From CAKSQF01 sp964569225 (GTDB lineage: Bacteria; Bacillota; Clostridia; Oscillospirales; CAG-272), in the NCBI GenBank assembly GCA_964569225.1, contig CAZMTU010000001.1:1-64000 (forward strand): DNA of 64,000 nucleotides. Reading direction: 5' to 3'. Position numbers and translations under genes: made by a program. The notes beneath the pieces were generated by a model, which saw nothing but the letters and a program-made list of their open reading frames with translations, was not told the DNA's origin and did not search any database. Positions 17,716 through 25,593 of the stretch are shown in pieces. How positions within the stretch are numbered: position 1 is the stretch's first letter; each line of letters opens with the position of its first letter.

Positions 17716-18920
17716 TGCCTATCCTCCGCAGACTTTTTTTCGTGAATAAATCGGATAAACGCCAATGTTTCCTCCAAATCGGCGGCATGGGCGGTATACA
17801 TCTGATTGCCCATAGAAGGGACCATAATTTCAGGCATTCGCTCGCACATTACTATCCGATCGCCGTATTTTGCCAAGATTTCCTCATGAGTGTGTGCATA
17901 GATGTAAATATCCCGCCGGCTGGCATAGACGCAGTAATGATCTTCCTGCCGGTCAGGCAGCAAACGTCTGTCAGCCGTGACCATATCTGCCCAAATTTGA
18001 TAAACGTCAGTGGAATGCGCATAGTTCATCATGTCGGGCGTATAGCCGCCTGCAGGCCGCATGTTGACCTCCAGCCCAACGAAATCACCCGCTTCGCCCA
18101 GTCCTGCCCTTGCCTTGGTCAGACGGAAAAATTCCAAATGCACGAACCGGCTCTTTACATTGAACGCCCTGACAGTAGCCCGCCCCGCCTTTTGCAGCGC
18201 CTCCGGCAGCTTGGCTGCCGTATAGTAGGCTAAATCGATCTGACGGTTTACAATATCCATTATGGAAGGCGGCCAAACAGTCATCGACTCAAATAAAGGA
18301 TTGCAGGTACTGTCAGTAATGGCGTCATAAGAGCAGATATCCCCCTCTACAAATTCCTCCATTACATAAGCCGCGGCAGGCAAATCCGCAAAAAAGCGTA
18401 CCAGATCGGCGTCATTTTCCAGCTTATAGGTATGAGTAGCCCCAACGCCGTTATCCGGCTTCACGATGACAGGATACCCCACCTCCGCAAGAAACGCTTC
18501 AGCCGCCGCCTGAGTAGTGACCTTATGACATCTTGCCGTCGGCACACCTGCCAGCGCATAGTACTGCTTCATTGCAAATTTGCTTTTGTATTTGCCGACC
18601 TCGTCAAGCGAGGCGCCGGTAGTGATATGAAAATCAGTCCGCAGCCGCGCGTCCTGCTCCAGCCAATATTCATTGTTAGATTCCAGCCAGTCGATCCTTC
18701 CGTATTTAAATGAAAAAAAGGCGACCGCGCGGTAAACCTGATCGTAATCTCCCAGATCGCTTACCCAATAGTATTCGGTCAGCGCCGCCTTCAGATGATC
18801 CTCCAGCATATCATAGGGCGCATCTCCAATCCCCAGCACATTTACACCGCTTTTCCTCAGTCGTTCACAGAAATTCCAATAGGTGTGGGGAAAGCTGGGT
18901 GAAATAAAGATAAAATTCAT
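17712..18920 (-). CDS. ATP-grasp family ligase
   Basis: A 402-residue protein. The N-terminal Rossmann-like part begins FIFISPSFPHTYWNFCERLR. The ATP-grasp core includes KYKSKFAMKQYYALAGVPT, GYPVIVKPDNGVGATHTYKL, YVMEEFVEGDICSYDAI, and the metal-binding FVGLEVNMRPAGGYTPDMMN. ATP-grasp enzymes join a carboxylate to an amine or thiol through an acyl phosphate. It lies 17 bases downstream of the larE-like gene and overlaps the esterase gene. No adjacent gene reveals the substrate, but neighbours suggest a sulfur-containing or amino acid acid. Confidence 0.85.
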   Translation of the reverse strand: MNFIFISPSFPHTYWNFCERLRKSGVNVLGIGDAPYDMLEDHLKAALTEYYWVSDLGDYDQVYRAVAFFSFKYGRIDWLESNNEYWLEQDARLRTDFHITTGASLDEVGKYKSKFAMKQYYALAGVPTARCHKVTTQAAAEAFLAEVGYPVIVKPDNGVGATHTYKLENDADLVRFFADLPAAAYVMEEFVEGDICSYDAITDSTCNPLFESMTVWPPSIMDIVNRQIDLAYYTAAKLPEALQKAGRATVRAFNVKSRFVHLEFFRLTKARAGLGEAGDFVGLEVNMRPAGGYTPDMMNYAHSTDVYQIWADMVTADRRLLPDRQEDHYCVYASRRDIYIYAHTHEEILAKYGDRIVMCERMPEIMVPSMGNQMYTAHAADLEETLAFIRFIHEKKSAEDRQ

Positions 18921-18937
18921 CTGATTACTTCCTTTGT

Positions 18938-19744
18938 TTATAAAGTTCTATTCATGCTGCCGGTCTGATAGCCGCCCAAATCAAGGGTTACATAATCGAA
19001 TCCAATTGCGCGGAACATGCGATCCAATCTTTCAGGCAGCGCGTCCCGCAGCAGCCTCGGAAATTCCGAGGGCGCTATTTCAATTCGGGCAAGCCTTCCG
19101 TGAATACGTACCCTCACCTGATGAAAGCCTAAATCCAATAAAATTTGCTCAGCGTGGTCCACCATAGAAAGCTTTTCTTCGGTAATGGTTTCTCCGTATA
19201 CAAACCGGGAGGACAGGCAGGCAAAGGATTGCTTATTCCATGTGGGGAGTCCCAGCTCCCTCGATAATTGCCGGATATCCGATTTGGTCAGTCCGGCATA
19301 CCGCAAGGGGCTTTTGACACCCAGCTCCGCTACCGCGGTCAGTCCGGGTCTGTAATCGCCGGTATCGTCCAGATTAGAGCCTTCCGCAACATAGGGCAAT
19401 CCATGGGCTTTAGCGATCTCGCCGATTTTCGTAAACAACTCTTTTTTACAAAGATAGCAGCGATTTTTTGGATTCTGCCGAAATCCCTCAATCGAAAGCT
19501 CTTCCGATTCACAAATAATATGGCGGATTCCTTCCTGCCGACAGAAGGCGATCGCCTCATCCAGCTCCCGCTTAGGGAACGTACATGAACGGGCCGTCAC
19601 CGCAAGCACCCGATCGCCCAACAGATCATGCGCGCGTTTGAGCAGAAGGGTTGAGTCCACACCGGATGAAAAGGCGACCGCAACGCCGCCAAGCTGCTTC
19701 AAATAATCGTCCAGCTTAACCTTTTTCTGATAAAGTTCATCCAT
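18938..19744 (-). CDS. larE: LarE-type ATP-dependent sacrificial sulfur transferase
   Basis: A 268-residue PP-loop protein. The PP-loop is FSSGVDS (residues 25-31). NRCYLCKKELF follows near residue 95 and KQSFACLSSRFVYG near 172-184. The Cys in ACLSSR is residue 176, the same number as the sacrificial Cys of Lactobacillus plantarum LarE, which is converted to dehydroalanine as sulfur is transferred to an adenylated carboxylate. Start 19744 has GGAGG at 19751-19755 and sits 1 base after the stop of the PLP gene. LarB, LarC and lactate racemase are absent from the window, so the substrate may differ from the nickel-pincer precursor. Confidence 0.85.
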   Translation of the reverse strand: MDELYQKKVKLDDYLKQLGGVAVAFSSGVDSTLLLKRAHDLLGDRVLAVTARSCTFPKRELDEAIAFCRQEGIRHIICESEELSIEGFRQNPKNRCYLCKKELFTKIGEIAKAHGLPYVAEGSNLDDTGDYRPGLTAVAELGVKSPLRYAGLTKSDIRQLSRELGLPTWNKQSFACLSSRFVYGETITEEKLSMVDHAEQILLDLGFHQVRVRIHGRLARIEIAPSEFPRLLRDALPERLDRMFRAIGFDYVTLDLGGYQTGSMNRTL

Positions 19745-19745
19745 T

Positions 19746-20963
19746 TCAGACCTCCTGAGACAGCAATCCTGTTTTTTCAAGAGCCTGCTTCAGATCCGCA
19801 ATGATATCCTCCGCATCCTCGATTCCCACGCTGAAGCGGAAAAATCCACCATGAAACTCCTCAGGGAATAAATACTGCCGTTCATCGTTCTCGCCAAGAA
19901 AGACAATTAGGCTTTCGTCATGTCCAAGCGATACAGCAGAAGTAATTACTCGCAGATAACTGACAAAACGGTTGTGTGTATCATGATCGGCATTCAAACC
20001 AAAGGAAAGCACGCCGCCGAAGCCGGGAGCCATCTGTTTTTTCGCGATCTCATATTCCCTGCGACTAGGCAGTCCGGGATAGGCCACAAAGCGCACGCAA
20101 GGCAGGGTTTCCAGCCATTCCGCAACCTTCAGCGCGTTTGCATTGTGCTGTCTCATCCGTAAGGGAAGGGTAACGGATCCCCGCATGATCAGCCATGCGT
20201 TGAAAGGACTGATGGTACCGCCTAAATTAACCTGTGACTGAGCGCGAATAAGGTCTAAGTATTCTTTTTTGCCGATAATGGCGCCGCCCATTGCGTCACC
20301 GTGACCGTTTATATACTTGGTCAGGCTTTCCACCGTAAAATCCGCTCCCAATTCCAGCGGCCGCTGATTAAAGGGAGAAGCAAAAGTATTATCCACTGAC
20401 AGCATAGCCCCGTTTTCATGAGCAATTTGAGCCATTTCGGTAATATCAGTAATCGTTAGAGTAGGATTGCCGGGGGTTTCAATATGAATCAGCTTGGTAT
20501 TTGGCCGGATAGCAGATCTGACTTTTTCAGGATCAGAGGTGTCTACAATGGTGGTTTCCACGCCGAACTTCTGATTAAACAGCTCATGGAGCAGCCGGTA
20601 AACGGCAATATAGGTAACGCTGGAGAAAATCACATGATCGCCGCTTTTCAACAGCGCGAAAAACAGCCCGGAAAGGGCTGCAACACCGCTCGCCAGTACA
20701 ATGCAGTCCTCGCCGCCCTCCAGCGACGCCAGCTTTTCCTGCAAATACTGCTGATTGGAACCGCCGTTGCGGGTATACAGATTTTTACCGGCGCTGCTCC
20801 AGTTAAGATCGCTGGGATCATAGGGCAGTTCGTAGCTGTTTGCCATCGTAATCGGACGCTTGATCGCGCCGGTTTCGCTATCCACATCATTTCCGGCATG
20901 AACCGCTCTGGTTTGAAATCCCAGTTCGTTGCCGTAAGTTCTTTTATTCATTTTCAGCTTCAT
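19746..20963 (-). CDS. Cys/Met-metabolism PLP-dependent enzyme (cystathionine gamma-synthase/lyase, methionine gamma-lyase family)
   Basis: A 405-residue fold type I PLP enzyme. Seen are YTRNGGSNQQYLQEKLASLEGGED, LASGVAALSGL, the aspartate strand LSVDNTFASPFNQRP, the PLP-binding lysine in ESLTKYINGHGDAMGG, and the C-terminal FFRFSVGIEDAEDII. The family makes or cleaves C-S bonds in cystathionine, homocysteine, cysteine or methionine; the precise reaction cannot be decided. It heads the operon with LarE, ATP-grasp, esterase and TcdA, and could supply sulfur or a sulfur-containing substrate. A second ATG at residue 5 has better spacing from GAAGGAA. Confidence 0.9.
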   Translation of the reverse strand: MKLKMNKRTYGNELGFQTRAVHAGNDVDSETGAIKRPITMANSYELPYDPSDLNWSSAGKNLYTRNGGSNQQYLQEKLASLEGGEDCIVLASGVAALSGLFFALLKSGDHVIFSSVTYIAVYRLLHELFNQKFGVETTIVDTSDPEKVRSAIRPNTKLIHIETPGNPTLTITDITEMAQIAHENGAMLSVDNTFASPFNQRPLELGADFTVESLTKYINGHGDAMGGAIIGKKEYLDLIRAQSQVNLGGTISPFNAWLIMRGSVTLPLRMRQHNANALKVAEWLETLPCVRFVAYPGLPSRREYEIAKKQMAPGFGGVLSFGLNADHDTHNRFVSYLRVITSAVSLGHDESLIVFLGENDERQYLFPEEFHGGFFRFSVGIEDAEDIIADLKQALEKTGLLSQEV

Positions 20964-21016
20964 TTCCTTCTAACATTAAATTAACGGAATCATAACCTAC
21001 CTATTTGATATGCTTT

Positions 21017-21045
21017 ATCATACACGAAAAAAACGCGTTTGTCAA
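21017..21045 (-). promoter_or_regulatory. Sigma-A promoter of the PLP-LarE operon
   Basis: On the minus strand TTGACA (21040-21045), 17 nt and TATGAT (21017-21022) lie about 54 nt upstream of the start. The leader is too short for a SAM or T-box riboswitch. Confidence 0.75.
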
Positions 21046-21149
21046 TAGAAACAGCAAATAATCGTCACTTTTCAGATTTGTTTCAAATAGACGGTTAAAA
21101 ACAGAGGTTTAAGCGGTAAAAATTCTTTTTACTTTTCACAATTTATCAC

Positions 21150-21178
21150 TTGACAAGCCATTTTTCCGCTGTTATAAT
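21150..21178 (+). promoter_or_regulatory. Sigma-A promoter of the SafE-cupredoxin gene
   Basis: TTGACA (21150-21155), 17 nt and TATAAT (21173-21178), about 45 nt before the ATG, divergent from the PLP operon promoter. Confidence 0.75.
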
Positions 21179-21223
21179 AAAACTTACTATATAGATAGAG
21201 ATTATAGGGATTAGTGAAAGAAA

Positions 21224-22717
21224 ATGGGAAAAACCATTCAAACGGCAGCATTGCAAATCGGAGGAATGAGCTGCGCAAATTGCCGGAGCAAGATTGAAGA
21301 AAAGCTGCGAAATACGCAGGGGGTGAAGCAGGCAGCAGTCAGCTTTCGTACCGGAATCGCCAATATCACCTATGACGCTGAGCAGATCGAGCTGAAGGAA
21401 TTGATTTACGCTATTGAATCTTTGGGCTATACTGTATCCGCTCAAGGACAGCGCATCGTGAAAACCGGCAGGACCGTTTTGCTGGCGCTCGTTATTCTGC
21501 TGCTGTACGGCGGGCTTGATCACTTCGGATTTCTCAACCTGCTGGCGCCCTCTACGCTTGCAAATACCACTATGGGCTACAGCATGCTCTTTGTCACCGG
21601 ACTTTTGACCTCAGCGCACTGTATGGCGATGTGCGGCGGCATTAATCTTTCCCAAAGCATCGGCGCCCAGCAGGGGGCGGTCCATCCAAAGCCTCACCGG
21701 TCTGCCGTTTTAATCCCAACCTTTCTTTATAATACGGGACGAATTCTTTCTTATGGGGCAACCGGACTGATTTTAGGCTTTATAGGTATGCTGGTCGGCG
21801 GTCAGAATGCCGGTCTGCCCACTGTATGGCAGGGAATGCTGAAAATATTGGCAGGCGTCTGGATGGTAGGAATGGGCGTCAATATGCTGAATATTTTCCC
21901 GCCGCTTCGAAAACTCCATATCGGACCGCCCAAAAAAATCGTGCAAACCATCGGCAAGGCTGGATACAATAGCAAAAAGCCATTTGTAATCGGTCTGCTG
22001 AACGGTCTGATGCCCTGCGGACCGCTGCAATCCATGCAGATCGTTGCACTGGCAAGCGGAAACCCGCTTACCGGAATGCTGTCCATGCTGTTTTTCGGAT
22101 TGGGCACACTTCCATTGATGGCGGGATTTGGTATTTGTGTGTCTTGGCTGGGCAAGAAATTCACCCATGCCGTTACGCAAATCGGCTCCGTTTTGGTAGT
22201 CGTATTAGGATTTGCTATGCTTTCACAGGGGGGCAATTTATCAGGCTGGTTTGGGGGAGCGCAATTATTCGGCGTCCTACTGGCACTTAGTGTTCTTTGC
22301 GTTTTTTTGACCGTTCCCTACCGAAAACCGCTTCAAAAAAGAGTATGTATCGCTGTTTCCTTCTGCCTTGCGCTTACCGTTTTACTGACATGGCATTTTC
22401 TGTACCCGAATTTGGCTGGCAGCGATCAGCATTCGGCTGTTCAGATCATTGACGGTCAGCAGATCGTTTACAGCACGCTGTCTCCGGGACAGTATCCGAA
22501 TATTACAGTACAGGCAGGCATGCCGGTAAAATGGATCATTGAAGCCCCCAAAGGATCTATTAACGGCTGTAATAATCGGATGATCATTTTAGATTACGGA
22601 ATTGAATATACCTTTCAGATCGGGAAAAATATCATTACATTCACACCCGAAACGGTCGGAACAGTGGATTATAGCTGCTGGATGGGCATGATACACGGAA
22701 CAATAACCGTACAATAA
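21224..22717 (+). CDS. HMA domain-SafE/TauE-like membrane protein-cupredoxin fusion
   Basis: A 497-residue protein in three parts. Residues 6-72 are a heavy-metal-associated domain with GMSCANC. Residues 85-405 hold the TauE/SafE-like (DsbD-related) membrane unit, with the repeated LLTSAHCMAMCGG and GLLNGLMPCGPLQSMQ motifs bearing paired Cys. Residues 410-497 resemble a cupredoxin-like domain ending in YSCWMGMIHGTITV, with Cys, Met and His that could bind copper. This architecture is known in Firmicutes and is linked to copper or other metal handling. A DUF2318 lipoprotein gene follows 16 bases later. Confidence 0.85.
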   Translation: MGKTIQTAALQIGGMSCANCRSKIEEKLRNTQGVKQAAVSFRTGIANITYDAEQIELKELIYAIESLGYTVSAQGQRIVKTGRTVLLALVILLLYGGLDHFGFLNLLAPSTLANTTMGYSMLFVTGLLTSAHCMAMCGGINLSQSIGAQQGAVHPKPHRSAVLIPTFLYNTGRILSYGATGLILGFIGMLVGGQNAGLPTVWQGMLKILAGVWMVGMGVNMLNIFPPLRKLHIGPPKKIVQTIGKAGYNSKKPFVIGLLNGLMPCGPLQSMQIVALASGNPLTGMLSMLFFGLGTLPLMAGFGICVSWLGKKFTHAVTQIGSVLVVVLGFAMLSQGGNLSGWFGGAQLFGVLLALSVLCVFLTVPYRKPLQKRVCIAVSFCLALTVLLTWHFLYPNLAGSDQHSAVQIIDGQQIVYSTLSPGQYPNITVQAGMPVKWIIEAPKGSINGCNNRMIILDYGIEYTFQIGKNIITFTPETVGTVDYSCWMGMIHGTITVQ

Positions 22718-22732
22718 ATAAGGAGAATAATC

Positions 22733-23236
22733 ATGAAAAAAACGAACAAAAGCCTGCTTTGCCGTTTGGGCGCATTGCTGATGGCGCTTGCGATTTTGCC
22801 CGCATTAGGGGGATGCGAAGACGAAACGGCAGGCGGCGCCCCTAAGCAATTGATTGAACAGGGAGAGGATTTGGTGATCCCGCTTAACGAATTGTCCGCC
22901 ACCGCTTGCTTTTACAGCGTAGAGGTAAACGGCACACTAATGGAGATCATTGCTGTAGAGGATACGGACGGCAATATTCGGACCGCTTTCAATACCTGTC
23001 AGATTTGCTATGATTCAGGCAGGGGCTACTATAAACAGGAGGGAAATGTGCTGGTCTGTCAAAACTGCGGCAATCGCTTTACGGTGGATCAGGTAGGCAT
23101 TGAAGCGGGCGGATGCAATCCGTGGCCGATTTTTGAACAGGACAGAACGATCACCGACAGTTCGCTGCTGCTGTCTTATGACTATTTGAACAATTCCCGC
23201 GGTATTTTTGCCAGTTGGAAATCGTCGGGTCGGTAA
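22733..23236 (+). CDS. DUF2318 lipoprotein
   Basis: A 167-residue protein with a lipoprotein signal (ALLMALAILPALGGC, lipobox LGGC, Cys 27). The mature part holds TCQICYDSGRGYY and VLVCQNCGNRFT, two CxxC pairs typical of DUF2318, followed by EAGGCNPWP. These pairs probably bind a metal outside the membrane. DUF2318 domains accompany membrane proteins of iron or copper transport, and the preceding gene is a metal-binding membrane fusion. The ribosome binding site is AAGGAGAA. Confidence 0.85.
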   Translation: MKKTNKSLLCRLGALLMALAILPALGGCEDETAGGAPKQLIEQGEDLVIPLNELSATACFYSVEVNGTLMEIIAVEDTDGNIRTAFNTCQICYDSGRGYYKQEGNVLVCQNCGNRFTVDQVGIEAGGCNPWPIFEQDRTITDSSLLLSYDYLNNSRGIFASWKSSGR

Positions 23237-23325
23237 TATTTATGAGGATCCTTCTCCCCTTTTGAAGCTTTTTCGACCGCTTTAAGAAAAAATCGCTGTG
23301 GTGTATTTCAAGCGTACAATTGAAT

Positions 23326-23366
23326 AATCGGCAGAGCCGGAACAAATAGTTCCGGCTCTGCCGATT
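23326..23366. terminator. 18-bp perfect hairpin between convergent genes
   Basis: Arms of 18 bp starting AATCGGCAGAG and a 5-nt loop AAATA. It lies 90 bases after DUF2318 and 34 bases before the end of the Rrf2 gene and may serve both strands. Confidence 0.7.
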
Positions 23367-23399
23367 CATATGCCATTCCAAGTGCTGTTCGAAAGATAT

Positions 23400-23837
23400 T
23401 CAGATTACATAATCGTTAGCATAGCGCGCCTGCTGCTGATCTACAATATCCTGAAGAGTGATCCCGTCCAGATATTCATTGATGACCCGTTCTAATCCCT
23501 GCCATATCGGAAGAGTCGGGCATTCATCTCTGCGTGCGCAGATATTGGGCTGGCGCTCTAAACAGGCAACCGGCGCAAGAGAACCTTCGGTCAGACGCAG
23601 AATTTCGCCGACCGTGTACTTTTCAGGCGTCCTTGCCAGCCGGTACCCGCCCTGAAAACCCCGATTGGTCAAAAGAATGTCCGAACGGTTCAGAACCGGT
23701 ACGATTTGTTCCAGATATTTTTTGGAGATATTCTGCCGCTCGGCAATATCCTTCAGCGCAATATAACCTTCATTTCCGTGTTCGGCGAGATCGATCAGCA
23801 TCCGAAGCGCGTAACGTCCCTTAGTTGAAATTTTCAT
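23400..23837 (-). CDS. Rrf2-family transcriptional regulator
   Basis: A 145-residue winged-helix regulator. KISTKGRYALRMLIDLA opens the domain, then KDIAERQNISKKYLEQIVPVL (recognition helix) and GFQGGYRLAR (wing). Three Cys residues in CLERQPNICARRDECPT match the IscR-type cluster ligands, so it could sense Fe-S status; CymR-like members lack them. The ATG at 23837 has GGGGGG upstream and matches the family start. It is followed at its 3' end by a strong hairpin and stands alone, so its targets are unknown. Confidence 0.9.
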   Translation of the reverse strand: MKISTKGRYALRMLIDLAEHGNEGYIALKDIAERQNISKKYLEQIVPVLNRSDILLTNRGFQGGYRLARTPEKYTVGEILRLTEGSLAPVACLERQPNICARRDECPTLPIWQGLERVINEYLDGITLQDIVDQQQARYANDYVI

Positions 23838-23952
23838 GACAGTTCCCCCCATTTCATATCCTAATAATACCATATTTTCAATAGGATTTCAAGCGCAAAC
23901 AAACCAATTAAATCAATAAAACACCCTCTGGCAGCTCGGATGAGCGCATTAT

Positions 23953-24300
23953 TTACGGTTTGACGGCTTTTACCGCAAAAATAAGCCCTGTAATATCCTC
24001 CGGCTGTTCTTCCAAATATCCGCTTATTAAAAATCCTGCGCAGATCAGCCCGCCTAAATAGTCCTCCATTGCATGTCCAAACTCGATCCACGTCCCCTGA
24101 TCGGCATGTTTATACGATTTATAGGGCATACGATGGCAGGCTTTATAATCATTGCCGTTCGATATATATTCACATAGATAATTAACCGGTGCCGGCACGG
24201 CTGTAATCAATGTCCCGCCGCGCTTCAGAATATGTCCGCATTCATAAAAAACAGTTGAAACATCCGGACGAGCTTGGCATGATCCAATCTTTTCAGCCAA
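23953..24300 (-). pseudogene. Truncated methyltransferase-like fragment
   Basis: A 115-residue reading frame resembling the C-terminal half of a small-molecule methyltransferase: FYECGHILKRGGTLITAVPAPVNYL, then WIEFGHAMEDYLGGLICAGF. The N-terminal SAM-binding half is missing. A short upstream piece on the same strand (about 24355-24462, ending in TGA) could be the decayed front but does not show motif I. It therefore looks like a remnant, not a complete gene. Confidence 0.6.
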
Positions 24301-24465
24301 GGGGCATCTTTACGGCAATGCCGCAGGGAATGTTTTTTCAAATATCTGAAATCAGAAGAAACGGACCAAAGGGGCTATGCCTCTTTTTGGGATTTGAAAT
24401 TCGCTGTTTTCAAATATATCATCGGCTTTTCCAATTCTGTCAGATCTCACTCTCACAATCATGGC

Positions 24466-24870
24466 TTACCCCCCTAATCTCGTGAACACTTGTATTTGAT
24501 TCTCTGTCTTTTTTTGACTATGGTCCACTTCCCTTGTCCCGAATCTGCGTATTTTCATTGCCTCATAAATTAGATCGAGCATCATGGGTGAAACGAGGTT
24601 TGCATCAGTAAGATCGGCAATAATCAGATGACTTGCACCGTGGTACAAATCTTCAGCAGCAGAAAGCAAAAGGTATGCACATTCGGTGCTGTCCTTCCGC
24701 TTCATCTTGTCAAAGTGAATCTCATTTCGCTCTGCGTATCTGCCCACTCTATTCCAGAGTTGATGATCGGCAGTAAGCCAAAAGGCTGCCGTCAAGACAC
24801 GGTTGTTCTGATCCATTCGATTGGCAGCTTCGGTAAAGACTGTTCTGTGCTTTTCATTTCGATAGTTCAT
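24466..24870 (-). CDS. DUF6075-like hypothetical protein
   Basis: A 134-residue protein resembling DUF6075 family members of Clostridia, with FWLTADHQLWNRVGRY, a central LLLSAAEDLYHGASHL and MKIRRFGT near the end. The family has no known function; copies often accompany integrative elements. Here it lies 380 bases from a tRNA-Ser gene, next to a gene remnant, so it may mark an old insertion. The ribosome binding site (AGAAAG) is modest. Confidence 0.55.
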   Translation of the reverse strand: MNYRNEKHRTVFTEAANRMDQNNRVLTAAFWLTADHQLWNRVGRYAERNEIHFDKMKRKDSTECAYLLLSAAEDLYHGASHLIIADLTDANLVSPMMLDLIYEAMKIRRFGTREVDHSQKKTENQIQVFTRLGG

Positions 24871-24924
24871 GGGGATTCTTTCTGAAAATATTTATAATAC
24901 CTTTTGAAAAGGCAAAATGGCAAT

Positions 24925-24971
24925 AAAAAAGACAGATAGAATTTTTCGCAGCATCTTGCGTTCTATCTGCC
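24925..24971 (-). terminator. Terminator hairpin without clear parent gene
   Basis: On the minus strand CAGATAGAA and TTCTATCTG pair around a 19-nt loop, then TCTTTTTT. No supported gene lies between it and the tRNA at 25251, which leaves an unexplained transcript end. Confidence 0.65.
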
Positions 24972-25090
24972 CAAAGCATGTTGTATTCAGTTGTACATGA
25001 GTTCGAGACTACTCGCAAAGGGAAAATAACTGAAAAATATCTACGGAATTTAACTGATTTATTCAAACCCAGTGACTTTAAAAAAACGAG

Positions 25091-25125
25091 AAAAACGCCG
25101 AAAATCCAAGATATTCGGCGTTTTT
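25091..25125. terminator. Bidirectional terminator-like hairpin
   Basis: AAAAACGCCGAA and TTCGGCGTTTTT flank an 11-nt loop, with A and T runs on either side. The whole gap 24871-25250 otherwise holds no supported gene. Confidence 0.6.
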
Positions 25126-25197
25126 GGGGACACATCTTTTGTATCCACTTTATGTCCGTAGGGTACGAAAAAGATATTTCCCATCTTCGGGCGAAAA

Positions 25198-25230
25198 GCA
25201 AAAAAGTATCGCATAGCAAAATGCGATACT
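25198..25230 (-). terminator. Terminator of tRNA-Ser
   Basis: On the minus strand AGTATCGCAT and ATGCGATACT pair with a 7-nt loop and are followed by TTTTTT, 21 bases after the tRNA 3' end. Confidence 0.8.
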
Positions 25231-25250
25231 CGGCTGCGGCAGCTTGCCGC

Positions 25251-25339
25251 TGGCGGAGGGAAAGGGATTCGAACCCTTGTGGGCTTGCGCCCAAACGGTT
25301 TTCAAGACCGCCTCGTTATGACCGCTTCGATATCCCTCC
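25251..25339 (-). tRNA. tRNA-Ser(UGA)
   Basis: The minus strand folds into a complete class II tRNA. The acceptor arm is GGAGGGA/TCCCTCC, the anticodon loop CTTGAAA (anticodon TGA, 25302-25304), the long variable arm TGGGC-GCAA-GCCCA, and the T arm AGGGTTCGAATCCCT. After the discriminator G the 3' CCA is encoded (25251-25253). The strong variable arm and anticodon identify serine. A promoter is not clear. Confidence 0.95.
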
Positions 25340-25517
25340 GTAATTTGGATAACCATCTCGAACAATAATAGTGTAGCACATTTTTGTGTCCCTGTCAAGG
25401 GGGTCAAAACGTTTTTTTGCTGACGCACGGTGTGATGATGGTTTGGAGCGCTTTTGAAAATTTACGGCAAATTCATGAATATCCATATTTTATTTCATAA
25501 AGTTTCTGCATTTTGGC

Positions 25518-25547
25518 TTGATTTCAGTAGGCTATTTATGATATAAT
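25518..25547 (+). promoter_or_regulatory. Putative promoter of the moxR operon
   Basis: TTGATT (25518-25523), 18 nt and TATAAT (25542-25547), about 45 nt before the ATG. Confidence 0.65.
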
Positions 25548-25593
25548 AAATCATTAATTCTAAGCAAATTTCACAAAAAACGGAGGATTATCC

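Noticed and set aside
20964..21016. SAM or T-box riboswitch before the PLP sulfur gene
   Set aside because: The leader is only about 50 nt and lacks conserved elements.
24978..25343. Plus-strand frame over the tRNA gene
   Set aside because: It runs through the tRNA and hairpins, with no ribosome binding site.
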